Shown: one piece after another, positions 10,556 to 22,552 of the stretch | Layout: every line of letters starts with the position of its first letter | Position numbering within the stretch: the first letter of the stretch is position 1 | Source of the DNA: Selaginella moellendorffii | Taxonomy: Eukaryota > Streptophyta > Lycopodiopsida > Selaginellales > Selaginellaceae | Reading direction: 5' to 3' | Assembly (NCBI RefSeq): GCF_000143415.4 | Contig: NW_003314407.1 | Span: 62,001 to 126,000, forward strand | Length of the DNA stretch: 64,000 nt | Program-made: the position numbers and the translations under genes | The notes under the pieces: generated by a model | The model's database searches: none | Told to the model about the DNA's origin: nothing | Seen by the model: only the letters and a program-made list of their open reading frames with translations

Positions 10556-11733
10556 ATGGCAAATGCAAGAGTAAACGAACCAAGGCAGAGACAGAACCTC
10601 CGCCAGAGCTGGAGCTTCCGGTCGAACAAGAGGCTATGGATGAGGAATCCTTGTATGAGGAGGGCTCCAGTGATTAAACTTCCAAACAGGAGTCCGGTGG
10701 CGAGGTTCGGTCGTCCAAGGCTCGATTGGAAGTTCTAGAAGGACAATTGGTACAAACCAATACCCTGCTGGAGACTCTCGTACGCAAGCTAAAGTGTGAC
10801 TAGAAGCGAAAGAAAAAGCGAAAGACTACGAATGCTGGCAATGCAGAAAGTGTGGACCCTTTGGTAGGGACTGAGGCAAGACCAAACAAGGTCGAATAGA
10901 CCGAAGTGGAATCAGTCCCTCAGGCAGTTCCCAAGTACAAACCAAAGCCCCCACCGATTTTCAAGGGAGTGAGCAACTATAAGGTGGTGGAGGATTGGTT
11001 TTACGATATGGAGGACTACTTCCAAGCGTTACAGTTACCGAGCTCGGAGAAGGTCCCATGTGCAAAACCATACTTGGCAGATAATGCGAAGTCTTGGTGG
11101 AGAATGACAGAGGCCAACAAAGGACCGGTGGCCACTTGGGAAATGATGAAGGCGAGGATTCGTGCGACATACGTTCTTCAGAATGCTACTTTGCACCTAA
11201 GGGATGAGCTGAGTAGACTGAAGCAGATCGGAACCATTCAAGAGTATGTGAATGGATTTATGGCAAAGAGGATACTGGTCACGGATATGGGTGATATGGA
11301 TGCGTTCCATGCCTTCATATCATGCTTGCAAACCTGCGCTCACTGCGAGGTGATGCATTGGAACCCAACCAATTACAAAGAAGTGTTGGATGCGGCTATC
11401 AAGGTGCATTTTAACGATAACCTGCGAAAGGGGAACACGACGGGGTCGGGGTCCATGTTTAGCAAAAGGGCCAAACCAAGGGGAACATATAGCAAAGGGA
11501 AATTCAAGAAGAGCTTCTCTAAGAATGAGTCCTCGGGGTTTCGGAAAGGTAGATCCGATGGCTAGCGAGCGAGTACGTGGGGGAGTCAAGCAAAAAGAGA
11601 CAAACCCATGGATAAAAAGGGCAAGTTGGTTAGCAGCGTGGGAAACAACGTATGCTACAATTGCAGTAAAGTGGGACACTTCTCGAGGGAATGTCCCTAC
11701 CCAAAGAAGGCCAATATGGCCATTAAGTCGGGA
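10556..11733 (+). pseudogene. Broken gag gene of element B
   Basis: The main open piece (10906-11565) is a retrotransposon gag domain: PPIFKG near its start, an Asp-Trp-Phe-Tyr-Asp-Met-Glu segment, then the helical part with the Trp-Trp of AKSWWRM. An in-frame TAG at 11563-11565 interrupts it. In the same frame downstream lies a CCHC zinc knuckle (CYNCSKVGHFSREC, 11653-11694), the nucleic-acid-binding end of Gag. The upstream part, 10556-10905, has further stops. It cannot make full-length Gag. Confidence 0.8.
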
Positions 11734-11839
11734 AATCCAAACTGAGGTACGTGATCCAGTCCCTAACTCAAAGTTACTCATTATATAAACAACTTTGGTA
11801 CAGAGTCATTCGCAACATCTACTAGCCCTCTGAGGGAAG

Positions 11840-12367
11840 CTCGGAGGTAGCTTTGTTAAGATCCTTATTGACACGGGTGCTTCAAATAATTTTGTGGCTG
11901 CAGACATAATTCGGCAAGCTGGACTAACGGTGCAACGGCTGGGTGCATCAAGGATTATAAAGTTTGTTCAAGGCAGCCAAAGTACCAATGAGGTATTTCG
12001 ACAAGCGAGAATCGAAGTACGGATATGGAAAGTAGACATGGATTTCATAGTGTTGGACATGGCGGGATTTAACGTAATCTTTGGGATGGATTGGTTCAAT
12101 CGGTTCGTAGTAGCCCTGCATGGACAAGGTAGGAACCTTGTGGTATTAGCGAATGCCCAAGGAAGAAGATCTAGGGTGGAGGCCCAGGATCTAAAGGTAG
12201 GGCAATGCAAGGCCAAAGATTCCTGCCTAAACTTGGTGTCCACGAGAGGACAACTCACTAAAGGAACCAAGGTAGCATTTTTGTGCTTACTCTCGGTGAA
12301 GAGTGACAAAAAAATGGGAATGGAAGAAGTACCTTTAGTGATTCAGTGGGTGTTGGACCAATTCTAG
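11840..12367 (+). pseudogene. Retroviral-type aspartic protease region of element B
   Basis: The active-site motif ILIDTGASNNF is encoded around 11861-11893, followed by a strand-rich domain with the second motif ending IFGMDWF. This is the gypsy-type protease that would cleave the polyprotein. It is in a different frame from gag and is separated from reverse transcriptase by an in-frame TAG at 12365-12367. It has no good start of its own. Confidence 0.8.
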
Positions 12368-12373
12368 GATACC

Positions 12374-13206
12374 ATGCTGGAGGAGCTACCGGCGGGGTTG
12401 CCCCCTGCACGACCGATAGAACATAAGATTGAGTTAGTCGAGGGTGCTGAGGTGGTGGTTTGTCCCCCCTATCATTTGAACAAAAAGGAACTCGAGGAGC
12501 TCAAGTGCCAACTAAAGGAGTTAGTGGACAAAGGGTATGTTAGGTTGAGCAAGTCGCCATATGGAGCGCCGGTGTTATTTGTGAAAAAAAAAGATGGATC
12601 TATGCGCATGTGCATATACTACCGGTTGCTCAACAAATATATAAAGAAGAACAAGTACCCTTTGTCAAGGATTGAGACCTATTCAATAAGTTGGGAAAAA
12701 CAAAATACTTCTCGAGGATTGACCTAAGGTTAAGATATTACCAGATCAGGGGAGCAAAGGAAGATGTCGAGAAGACAACCTGTCGAACAAGGTATGGGAG
12801 CTTTAAGTTTCTGGTGATGCCCTTTCGGCTATACAATGCACCGGCAACATTTTCAGCATTGATGAACCACATCTTTGTACCCTATCTGGATCACTTTGTG
12901 GTCATCTATATTGATGATATCCTGAACTATAGCGAAATGCTAAAAGAGCATGCCAAACACTTGACGAAGGTGTTTAAAAAACTAAGGGAACACCAATTGT
13001 ATGCTAAAGAGAGCAAATGTGACTTTGCTCAACAAGAGGTAAAGTTTCTCGGGTATGTGGTGGGCAAGGATGGGCTCAAAGTGGACCCTGAAAAGGTCCA
13101 AGCGATCCAAGATTGAGAGTGGCCATCGAATGTACATGAAATAAGGGCATTCTTAGGGTTATGCAACTACTACCGAAAGTTTATCAGACACTATTTAAGA
13201 GTAGCC
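12374..13206 (+). pseudogene. Broken reverse transcriptase of element B
   Basis: Gypsy-type reverse transcriptase in two frames. 12374-12690 carries the [15 protein letters not shown] fingers region. A 1-base frameshift near 12675 moves to the frame with SRIDL (motif A Asp), the FRLYNAPATF segment and the YIDD catalytic motif at 12907-12918. A TGA at 13114-13116 stands where a Trp codon would be expected. The conserved CxDYR motif reads CIYYR. The enzyme is dead. Confidence 0.85.
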
Positions 13207-13710
13207 TTGCCCTTAACAAACCAAACGGGAAAAGGGAAGATGGTATGGACAGCAGAATGCGAGGCAACATTTGTTCACCTCAAAGGGAAGTTGAGGAAGG
13301 CTCCCGTGTTGGCATTACCAGACTTTGGTAAGGACTTTGAGGTAGAAACGGAGTCTTCGAACTTTGCGTTGGGCACAGTTTTGAAGCAAGACAACCATCC
13401 AGTAACGTTCTTCTTGAAGAAGTTGGACAAGGCTCAAAGGAAGTGGCCTACCCACGAGAAGCAATTGCTTGTGGTGGTCAAGGCGCTCAAGGAGTGGCAA
13501 CACTACCTTGGGAGACACTTCAAGGTTTACACAGACAATGTGGCAACAAAACACTTCTTATCACAGCCCGACCTGAGAGGGAAACAGGGTCGGTGGGCCA
13601 ATGCTTTGGCCAAGTTTGATTGCGAGATTCTGTACAGGCCTGGGAAGAGCAACATCGTGGCAAATGCGCTAAGTCGAAAAGCGAACTTGAAGTTAGCAAT
13701 ATCCAGCACA
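13207..13710 (+). pseudogene. RNase H domain of element B
   Basis: It follows reverse transcriptase in the same frame. NFALGTVL, the KALKEWQHYL helix, VYTDN and the ANALSRK end are recognisable. Two conserved acidic positions look changed (ETESS where Asp is usual, and ANALSR where VADALSR is usual), so activity is doubtful even apart from the upstream stops. Confidence 0.8.
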
Positions 13711-14638
13711 ATAGCAACCTTTTGGGATGATGTGCGGACAGCATATGAGAACGATGGTTTAGCACAAGAAGTGTTGCTGAGGAATCTGGAGGCATGGGAA
13801 GCTTACCAGAGAAGTGAGCTGCCAATGGAAGAGAAAATGGGCTATGCGAAATGCAATGGACTCATCTATTACAAACAAAAGAGGGTGTATGTTCCAGAAG
13901 GGGGACTAATAAAGGTAGCCTTAGAAGAGTGTCATGATGGACCTCTTGCGGGACACGGCGGAGTGCCCAAGACGATGGGCTTACTCAAAAGGAAGTATCA
14001 TTGGCCAGATATGGCTAAGGACGTCCAAGACTATATAAAGACATGTTCAACATGTTAGCAAGTCAAAGCCGTAACTAAGGCTAGTGGGGGCTTGTTACAA
14101 AGCATCCCAATTCCAGATCGTTCGTGGAAATGTCTTACGATCACGAAACTCCCCCCAAGCGAGGGGTTCGATGCGATATTCGTGGAAATGTCTTACGATC
14201 ACGGGACTCCCCCCAAGCGAGGGGTTCAATGCGATATTCGTGGAAATGTCTTACAATCACGAGACTCCCCCCAAGTGAGGGGTTCGATGCGATATTCGTG
14301 GTGGTGGACTGATTTTCAAAGATGGCACATTTCATACCCACCACAACGGAAGTGGATGCGAAAGGTGTGGCGAAGCTGTTCTTCGAACAAATGGTTCGAG
14401 TGCAAGGAAGGCCAGAAGAGATTATCTCAAATCGAGATAAGATCTTCACCAGTAGGTTCTGGAGAACTCTCCTAGAACAGTATCACATTAAGTTAAAATT
14501 CAGCACAGCTTATCATCCACAGACAGGTATTGGGTATTAAGTCAAGTTTGATGGCACTAACACTGCTTGACAGATGGACAAATGGAAAGGGTGAATAGGC
14601 AGCTGGAGGATTATTTGCGATGCTATGTCTCGGGAGAC
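13711..14638 (+). pseudogene. Broken integrase of element B
   Basis: The N-terminal HHCC zinc region (GPLAGHGGVPKT ... CSTC) ends at a TAG at 14056-14058. The catalytic core is recognisable further on (AHFIPTTTEVDA, about 14321-14540) but is disrupted by a 58-bp tandem triplication, frameshifts and stops. The order protease-RT-RNase H-integrase marks a Ty3/gypsy element. The integrase C-terminus is missing after insertion of a TRIM LTR at 14639. Confidence 0.8.
14121..14294 (+). repeat. 58-bp tandem repeat, three copies, in integrase
   Basis: Units starting TTCGTGGAAATGTC lie at 14121, 14179 and 14237, and a fourth partial start at 14295 leads back into integrase. The period is 58 bp. Because 58 is not a multiple of 3, each extra copy shifts the integrase frame. 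Confidence 0.9.
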
Positions 14639-14832
14639 TGTAAGCTCCTGAGTTTGGACTTCCTGGGAGGTCACCCAGCCCAGTACTATTCAAACCCAAG
14701 GACGCTTAACCCCAAGTATCCCAAGACCCTTAACCGATTGGAAAAGGGGGTGCACTCTTATTTATGGGCCCTTTCCCTCTATATTTGAACCCCATGGATC
14801 GTCTCTTGAGCCGTTCCCTTTGGTTGCTTACA
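14639..14832 (-). mobile_element. TRIM solo LTR with target duplication
   Basis: A 194-bp unit from TGTAAGCTCC to GGTTGCTTACA, flanked by the direct repeat GAGAC (14634-14638 and 14833-14837). It matches the TRIM LTR at 8924-9118. A single LTR with an intact target duplication is the usual product of LTR-LTR recombination. Confidence 0.9.
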
Positions 14833-14837
14833 GAGAC

Positions 14838-15228
14838 CAAACGGTTTAGGGTTTGCTAATGGTAAGCTAATTAAAATGGGTTAGCTAGGTCGACCAGGCA
14901 TAGAGAACTACACCCGACTCCCCACAGGGATGTCGAAACCGTAGACGTATTCTATGAAGGTTAGGTTCGAGTCCCAACCCCCTAGTAAAGCAAGGTTGGG
15001 TTCAAGTCCCAACCCCATACTAGGGCATGGTGGTATATTGACACCTATATTCCATTGTCATGGGCTTTTGGCCGGGGAGGCTAACTTAGGCACACTGCTA
15101 AGTGGGGGGATGCCCTTGGAGACATGGTCAACAAGTCGTATGATAAAAAGAGACTTTCGATATGGGCATCGAACTTCTTCTATGGGTGGTGGAGTTGCCG
15201 AAAGCATGGGAACTTAGCAAAAACCAAG
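14838..15228 (+). mobile_element. Non-coding remnant between integrase and element C
   Basis: About 390 bp without a coding domain. Two pol III B-box-like words (GGTTCGAGTCC near 14966 and GGTTCAAGTCC near 15000) occur, but no tRNA fold surrounds them. The last 30 bp or so before 15234, joined to 22495-22552, reproduce the end of a B-type LTR. Confidence 0.55.
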
Positions 15229-15233
15229 GCAGT
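15229..15233. other. Left target-site duplication of element C (GCAGT)
   Basis: GCAGT directly precedes the left LTR and recurs directly after the right LTR at 22490-22494. This proves one insertion event covering 15234-22489. Confidence 0.92.
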
Positions 15234-16383
15234 TGTAGCGCACGTGGTTTTGACCCTTTATCCTATGGTGATTTACCATAGGATAACACCACGAAGCGGA
15301 ACCTAAACCCTCTTTGTGCCACGTGACGGATGCCACATGTCACATGCCACGTGTCCATGCCACGTGTCCATAAAAACCCGAGGTTCAGGGCCTTGGGCCA
15401 CTGAACAAAGGAACGGTGCCAAACTCCCAAGCATGGAGCCAAGGAGTGACGGAACCGAACCACGGAGCAACTCCTAAGCATAAAGCCCAAGGAGCGAAGG
15501 GACAGGAGCCTGGAGCGACTTGGAACAGTCCTGGAGCAACCAGCATCCCAATGCCAGGACCAGCACACAAAACGGAGCCAAACGGAGTCTGGCGCTATTT
15601 CGGCATACCGGTGGCTTAACGTGAGGATATGGGTACTCCACCAAATAGCATGGAATGGAACTTGGGCTTAGACCCGAGCCGGACGCAGAACAAAGACAGG
15701 CACGCAAGCGGGAGCTAGACTATGCCTCAGGTTGGTCGGCCATGCCCGACCTACCCACTATCCCTACTATACATTTGGAACCCCCCACAGCCCCCCCCCC
15801 CCCTTGAGGAACACACGCTTTGGGCTTTCACCCCAAGCCTCCCTTAGTATCAGGAGTTAGTCTCTGGGACAAGCTCGAAACTTACTAAATATGGAATGTC
15901 CCTAGATTGCGAATTTAGACACAGGACGAACACCATTGTGTTCAGGCCAATCTCTACATTCTGTAGATATGTCAAATGAGCAAATCTGGACACTTTCCAT
16001 AAATAGCATTTGGGACCGAAATGAGACTAACACAAAGGGCATGATAGCGAGGGTGTTTGGCAGGCACGGTAAGCTATCATGTAGCGATATCGAGGGACCA
16101 ATCTCAATACGCGAGGGTTCTTGTCAAGCCAATGCAAGACAGAGCAAAAGAGAACTAACAAGCCGGGTCAAGTATGCTCAGCTAAATAGACACTTAGGAA
16201 TTCCTTCCTTATGCTCATCCGGCCAAGTACAGATGCAAAGTCCAGTTTACTAACACTTGAACAAGAGGGGCTGATAAAGGGAACCAGCAATACCGACCTC
16301 CTGCCATCGTGGCAGTAAGGTAAGAGTGTCCATAAGGACTAGTCGACAGGTAACTTTCGATACCCGAAGTCACATTCACGACA
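15234..16383 (-). repeat. Left LTR (3' LTR) of element C
   Basis: It runs from TGTAGCGCAC to CATTCACGACA, about 1150 bp, and pairs with 21351-22489. The adjoining CTCTCCCCCCC is a polypurine tract when read on the minus strand, so the element points left. It carries several CACGTG boxes within about 130 bp of its TGTAGCGC end. Confidence 0.92.
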
Positions 16384-19300
16384 CTCTCCCCCCCTTGGGA
16401 AGATCGACGTCCTCGTCGATGCATACTCGAGTCTAGAATACCGCCAAGGAAACAACTCCAGAAAAAGTTCACGGTACTCACACTATGTGAGAAATGCACC
16501 AACTTAAATGAGTTAGGGGGCAACCTCTTTGTCTAACGCGGATGCGCTACCAGCTCAGACACCTTCCGGCTGTCGCCGACAAGGAAATGACCAACGGAGT
16601 CAACCACCCTTGCTGCTCTGGGAGTCACCCAGCTTACAAAAGTGTGATACGCCCCTGCCCGCAGGGACATAGAGAGAGAAGCCAGAGGCCCCAACCCTCC
16701 TGAGCAAAGAAACCAAACCCGTCGGTAAGGTTTAGATAGACTACTGTAAACAGGCAGTTAGAGTTGTTTACACGGTCACGCCCTTTTAACGGAATAAGGA
16801 ACATCGACAGAAAGGCGGGTTATGTGACCAGTCGACAGTAGCTACCCCATGACTAAAGATTTCACCATGCACACGAAGTGCCGAAGCCAGTCTGCCTATT
16901 ACTGGCCCAAACTCAAAGATCAATAGATGGACAATATCAAAGTCATAGACAATGATATCTTAGAGACTCAATTATCAGAGAGGATATCTTAGATTAGAAC
17001 ACAAAAGTATTCCAAGTAAGTTATCATCCGATAAACAAGTAGTATAGTACAAGAACCACCAAGATCATCAAAATTGGTAAACATAGGATTCACCATCAAA
17101 CAAAATTCAATAGCAAGTATATCATCAAGTAAACTTAACGATAAAGTTTAACTATTAAAGATTGCAGATAGAATGCCAAACAACTTACAAAAGATAACTC
17201 AAAGAACACAAAGTATCATCAACTGGCAAGCAAAATACTCGCGAATGTATCACCCGGAGGAAATAACATTCCAATCTATCAGAACTAACTCGAGCAATAA
17301 TCAATAGAACAGAATGAATGCGGTAAGACCAACAAACACCCATTCATGCTAACTATCACAGAAACCAATCTGAATAGATCCCAACCAACAATACCAAGGA
17401 ACTCAAGTTGCCTAAGCAAGTGTCAGCAACATCCTACTGATGTCTCAAACCCAAAAGACCAATCCAAAACAAACCACAAAAAACATGTGGTATTGCGAAA
17501 AGCCAAAAGCTATCAAAAAGAATAACTAACTATCACGAAAGATCATCAATCATCCCATCAATAAAGAGATGCATAATCATCGTCTAAGAAAGAATCCACT
17601 ACCCCGAAGAATAGTGAATCATTCTATATCAACAACAATCAAGCAAAACCCTTGACAAGGATAATCCACTATCTTAGATGATAATTAATCATCACCAATG
17701 ATTGCCAGATGCAAATACTAACTTCATCAAAGCTAACAAGCCAAAATGCCTTCCCCAATGACTTCTAACAAATGGAACAACGAGTATAAAACTCAAAGAA
17801 CCAAAAGCTCGAAGAAGTCTATAGCTAAGTCTTTCCTAACAATGATCACGAGTCTCACATAAACTAACTTCAATGCCAAGAAGAAATCATGGTGCAACCC
17901 ACAATATTTTCCTTAACACATCCATAAGCTAAAATTCATAATGCAAAGCTAATAAAGAGCATATGTGCATCAATCCAAAAGCTAAGCATAACGAAGCTAT
18001 GCTGGACAAGTGATCACCAAACGATCCTCCATGAATCCATCCATAGCAAGACGTAACTCACTTCATAACAAGCACAAAAAGAATCATCAATGATCAATAT
18101 ATTTCAACTAAAATCCCATAAGGATTCAAATATTCCAAGATCGATCACTAACTCTCCCATTTGTAGAGTTAGCATAGTCCATGACTAAATCACTTTTCAA
18201 GGAAAAGCCAAAGCTCAACCCCTACTAAATAACCTCATCTAGAACACAACTAACTCAAACTTGCCACTCAATTCATTTGAACGTCAATACAGTTGCTAAT
18301 TAACAAATGCACCAATGCCAATAACACAAAGCCATAGCCAAATCATCAACACTATTTTTATCGAGACTAATAAAACACTCAATATCAATTCTATGGAGAG
18401 ATATCTCATTTCACTTGAATATCAACTTCAACAATGTCAATGAAAAGGCATCACTTCAATGTCATCAACACTATAACAAAGCTAGAAGAAAGCAAGAGTG
18501 AATCACCACTCAAAACTCTCTAGCAACTAAGCTAACCAAGGTCGAAGATACTTTACTTAATATCCGAAACCAATCCTTCAACAATACTCAGTTACAGATA
18601 ACACTTCCTCAAGGAGTGCATCACCACATCCAAGACTCAATGAAATCCAACACTATGAACTAAATGCAACCAAATGATATCGACAGAGGTAGAGTCGACA
18701 TGCCAACATGGAAAACCTCCGCATCCTCCGCAACCCCATTCGGTAAGCAAGCCCATCACTGATAAATCTTCATCGAGTGAAGCAAGTGTCAACAGTCCTT
18801 GACAAAGTCTACAAGCAATTACTAGTTGCCAAGCAACTAACCATCACTTTTTCAACTTGCTTTCATGAGACCCAAACACTAAACTCACGTCATTTAGTCA
18901 TATACTTGTCCAACATGAACGTGATACCTTCGCTATGAGATAAAAGTTCATTGACAAGCACAAACTAAATAACCACCCGAATCCAACTCAATTGCAATAA
19001 GCTCACTAATGCATTTAGCCACTAGCTCTGAGCATGCCTTGAAGAGGCTAGCTATGCGTAATCAACACTTAGTCGAAACTAAAGTGAAGACCACGAGATG
19101 GATCCATATCGGTACACAACCTCCTCATAGACAAAGCTACAGTATGGGTACTAACATCTCAACTACAAACAACTAAGTTGGACATCACCATCCTCAGCCA
19201 AGGCGCAAGACCACCAAGACCAAGTCAAGATCAGTGAGAGCTCACTACTCTCATAGAGTCTAACAAAATGCAGGGTGCAACCTGCCACCAAGCATAACAC

Positions 19301-21350
19301 TACAGAAGAAAGGCACAAGGGTCACCTTTCTTAGAAAAGTGCAACGGCCACTTTTCTACATCAACTCCAGACTCTATCCAACTCAATTGCCTTAGCCCCA
19401 AAGGTCAGCATCCCTTTCGGGTCGCATCATACAACTACCTACTAAGGTTTAAGCTAACCGAAGTCAACTCCAACCTCTTCACTAGTTTGTATCGGCTTAT
19501 GAAAACGGAATGGTTTTCGGACAAAGTGATAACAGATCAGCCATTAGAAAAGTCTGAGAAAATTTGTGGAAAATTTCCATCCTAGAAAAAGAATGACTCT
19601 CAGTCCAGGAATACAAACTTTCAAGACTTAACCAACTTCCTCCTACCAACAACTTCACATAGGTTCACCTCAACACAAATTCTCGAGACCCATAATATGC
19701 TTAAGCATCGAACATCTTTTTGCCCATTCTTTCGACATCCAACTCTGACATCCATAAAATGCAAATGGAACATCCAAGGCTTGATCACGAAGACTACATC
19801 TTTGGATATCCACATTGCACTAACACTTTTCTTCAATCACCTTCAAGATCCAATGTGAAGCCAAAATATTAACAAGAAAAATGACATGGAAAATCAAGCT
19901 CTAAGGAAACTTCCTCATCACTTAAAATAACAATGCCACTTTCACTAACACAAGTGCTAGTAATGTCAATGCCTCAACTTCACACCTTCTCTATCCAACA
20001 ATCTACTCCAAGTGTTAACGGATCAACTAATGAGCTATAGCAACTAAATGCTACAACCCTTTTCCAACACCTTAGTGGGCAAACTCAAGGAAACAAGGAA
20101 CCAACTTAAGCTTAGCATAATGGACCACTATCGAGAATCCCGTCAAAGCTACTATAATGCTACTTCGTGCAAGTAGACTACCTTCTCCATCAACCACTTT
20201 GGGGTTGATTATCGTTTAACCAAGCAACTTCGTAAACACATTGCTCACTATCACATGGATATGATATAAGTATCACAATGACTTGATCATCAATTGAGCA
20301 ACACCACGAACAATGCCAATGTCATTACTTCAAAGGTTTACATGAATATCAAGTGCCAACTCAACTTGACAGAATGCAACATAAATGCCACACTCTACCG
20401 ATAGAGATTTACAACACCCAACACCACTAACTTTTTGTTCACAACACAGACAAGCTCATGCCACTCGCTATCCAATCAAACTCAAAACTTAACCCAACAC
20501 CAAGCTACTCAGGGAACAATAGCTAGGTTCCCCGGAAAAGAATTGAGCATTGTAACCCAAGTCTTCCAATAGCGAGCTTAGACAAAATGGTTTAACGCTT
20601 CACCGCTATCCATCCCATAACTCACCACTTGTAAGACTATCATAATCAACATGCATCAAGATAGGGACTCTTGATTGCATAATGTGAATACGAACAATGA
20701 GTCAACACCTCGTTGCAAATCATCTCTCCAAGAAGAAAAGATGATTTACATGTTTGACCCTTCGTCCCTGACGACTCTCTTTTCGGTTTCATCTTTGACT
20801 AAACCTCAAGCTTGCTTTCGCACTGCCTTCAGTCCAATCCAAGAAAATTTATGAGAGAGCACGGCAATGATTACTTGAATCAATAGACTCATCCCTATAG
20901 TCTTAGTTGATCCACTTGTAACCATGCCTAGGAAGGATCCACTAGTGCCGTGCTAAACAGCTACGGACTAGCCTATTTGCCACTCATAGCAAACCCAGGG
21001 AAGGTTTACTTTCACCCATGGTACATGGAACAACTCATAGAACCACCAATAGGCTAACATTAATCCTGCCAACTCAAAGCATATCCTTGAGTTGCTAATG
21101 CGCCTCACTCACGAGTCCAAGCGTAAACTCGTGCTAATGGAGCATCTCAAATCCATCCTATGAGCCCAAGAGCAAGCTCACATTATTAGGTACAAAAGGT
21201 AACCAAAACCATACCCAAGGAACAAATGTGAACCCTTTGCACCAAACGTGTACCCACTCGGATCATCGTTTTCATCTCTGCGTATGCAACGAGACTAGTT
21301 GCCCAATCTCATTGTATAGTACTCGCTGAGACTCATCCTTTGATACCAAA
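16384..21350 (-). mobile_element. Large non-coding interior of element C (LARD type)
   Basis: Almost 5 kb between the LTRs with no gag or pol motif in any frame; the longest frame I noted is 71 codons (19621-19836). The plus strand is strongly rich in A and C and poor in G across about 16.9-20.9 kb. Near the left end is a tRNA-like D-arm segment (minus strand, 16524-16563). Size, primer site, polypurine tract and lack of genes fit a large retrotransposon derivative moved by another element's proteins. Confidence 0.85.
21337..21348 (-). other. Primer-binding site of element C
   Basis: CCTTTGATACCA, read on the minus strand as TGGTATCAAAGG, lies 2 bp inside the right LTR. It resembles the tRNA-Met type site and confirms minus-strand orientation. 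Confidence 0.8.
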
Positions 21351-22489
21351 TGTAGCGCACGTGGTTTTGACCCTTTATCCTATGGTGATTTACCATAGGA
21401 TAACACCACGAAGCAGAACCTAAACCCTCTTTGTGCCACGTGACGGATGCCACGTGTCACATGCCACGTGTCCATGCCACGTGTCCATAAGAACCCGAGG
21501 TTCAGGGCCTTGGGCCACTGAACAAAGGAACGGTGCCAAACTCCCAAGCATGGAGCCAAGGAGTGACGGAACCGAACCACGGAGCAACTCCTGAGCATAA
21601 AGCCCAAGGAGCGAAGGGACAGGAGCCCGGAGCGACTTGGAACAGTCCTGGAGCAACCAGCATCCCAATGCCAGGACCAGCACACAAAATGGAGCCAAAC
21701 GGAGTCTGGCGCTATTTCGGCATACCGGTGGCCTAACGTGAGGATATGGGTACTCCACCAACTAGCATGGAATGGAACTTGGGCTTAGACCCGAGCCGGA
21801 CGCAAAACAGAGACAGGCACGCAAGCGGGAGCTAGACTATGCCTCAGGTTGGTCGGCCATGCCTGACCTACCCACTATCCCTACTATACATTTGGAACCC
21901 CCCACAGCCCCCCCCCCCTTGAGGAACACACGCTTTGGGCTTTCACCCCAAGCCTCCCTTAGTATCAGGAGTTAGTCTCTGGGACAAGCTCGAAACTTAC
22001 TAAATATGGAATGTCCCTAGATTGCGAATTTAGACACAGGACGAACACCAGGCCAATCTCTACATTCCGTAGATATGCCAAATGAGCAAATCTGGACACT
22101 TTCCATAAATAGCATTTGGGACCGAAATGAGACTAACACAAAGGGCATGATAGCGAGGGTGTTTGGCAGGCACGGTAAGCTATCATGTAGCGATATCGAG
22201 GGACCAATCTCAATACGTGAGGGTTCTTGTCAAGCCAGTGCAAGACAGAGCAAAAGAGAACTAACAAGCCGGGCCAAGTATGCTCAGCTAAATAGACACT
22301 TAGGAATTCCTTCCTTATGCTCATCCGGCCAAGTACAGATGCAAAGTCCAGTTTACTAACACTTGAACAAGAGGGGCTGATAAAGGGAACCAGCAATACC
22401 GACCTCCTGCCATCGTGGCAGTAAGGTAAGAGTGTCCATAAGGACTAATCGACAGGTAACTTTCGATACCCGAAGTCACATTCGCGACA
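21351..22489 (-). repeat. Right LTR (5' LTR) of element C
   Basis: It runs from TGTAGCGCAC to CATTCGCGACA, about 1139 bp, very similar to 15234-16383. Visible differences are a few substitutions, C-run lengths and a small deletion near 22048. Five CACGTG palindromes lie between 21358 and 21483, several in the form GCCACGTGTC. It is followed by the target duplication GCAGT. Confidence 0.92.
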
Positions 22490-22552
22490 GCAGTGTTGGT
22501 CGGATAGACGAGGTAAGCTAGCAAATTGGAAAGGAAAAATTTGTGGCTTACA
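22490..22552 (+). repeat. Target duplication and LTR end of host element
   Basis: The first 5 bp (GCAGT) are the right target duplication of element C. The rest, ending TTGTGGCTTACA, is nearly identical to the end of the element B left LTR at 10438-10496. Element C therefore sits inside an LTR end of the B family. Confidence 0.88.

Noticed and set aside
14960-15010. Two tRNA B-box-like words as a possible tRNA or SINE
   Set aside because: No A-box at proper distance and no cloverleaf could be drawn; they are part of retroelement remnant.
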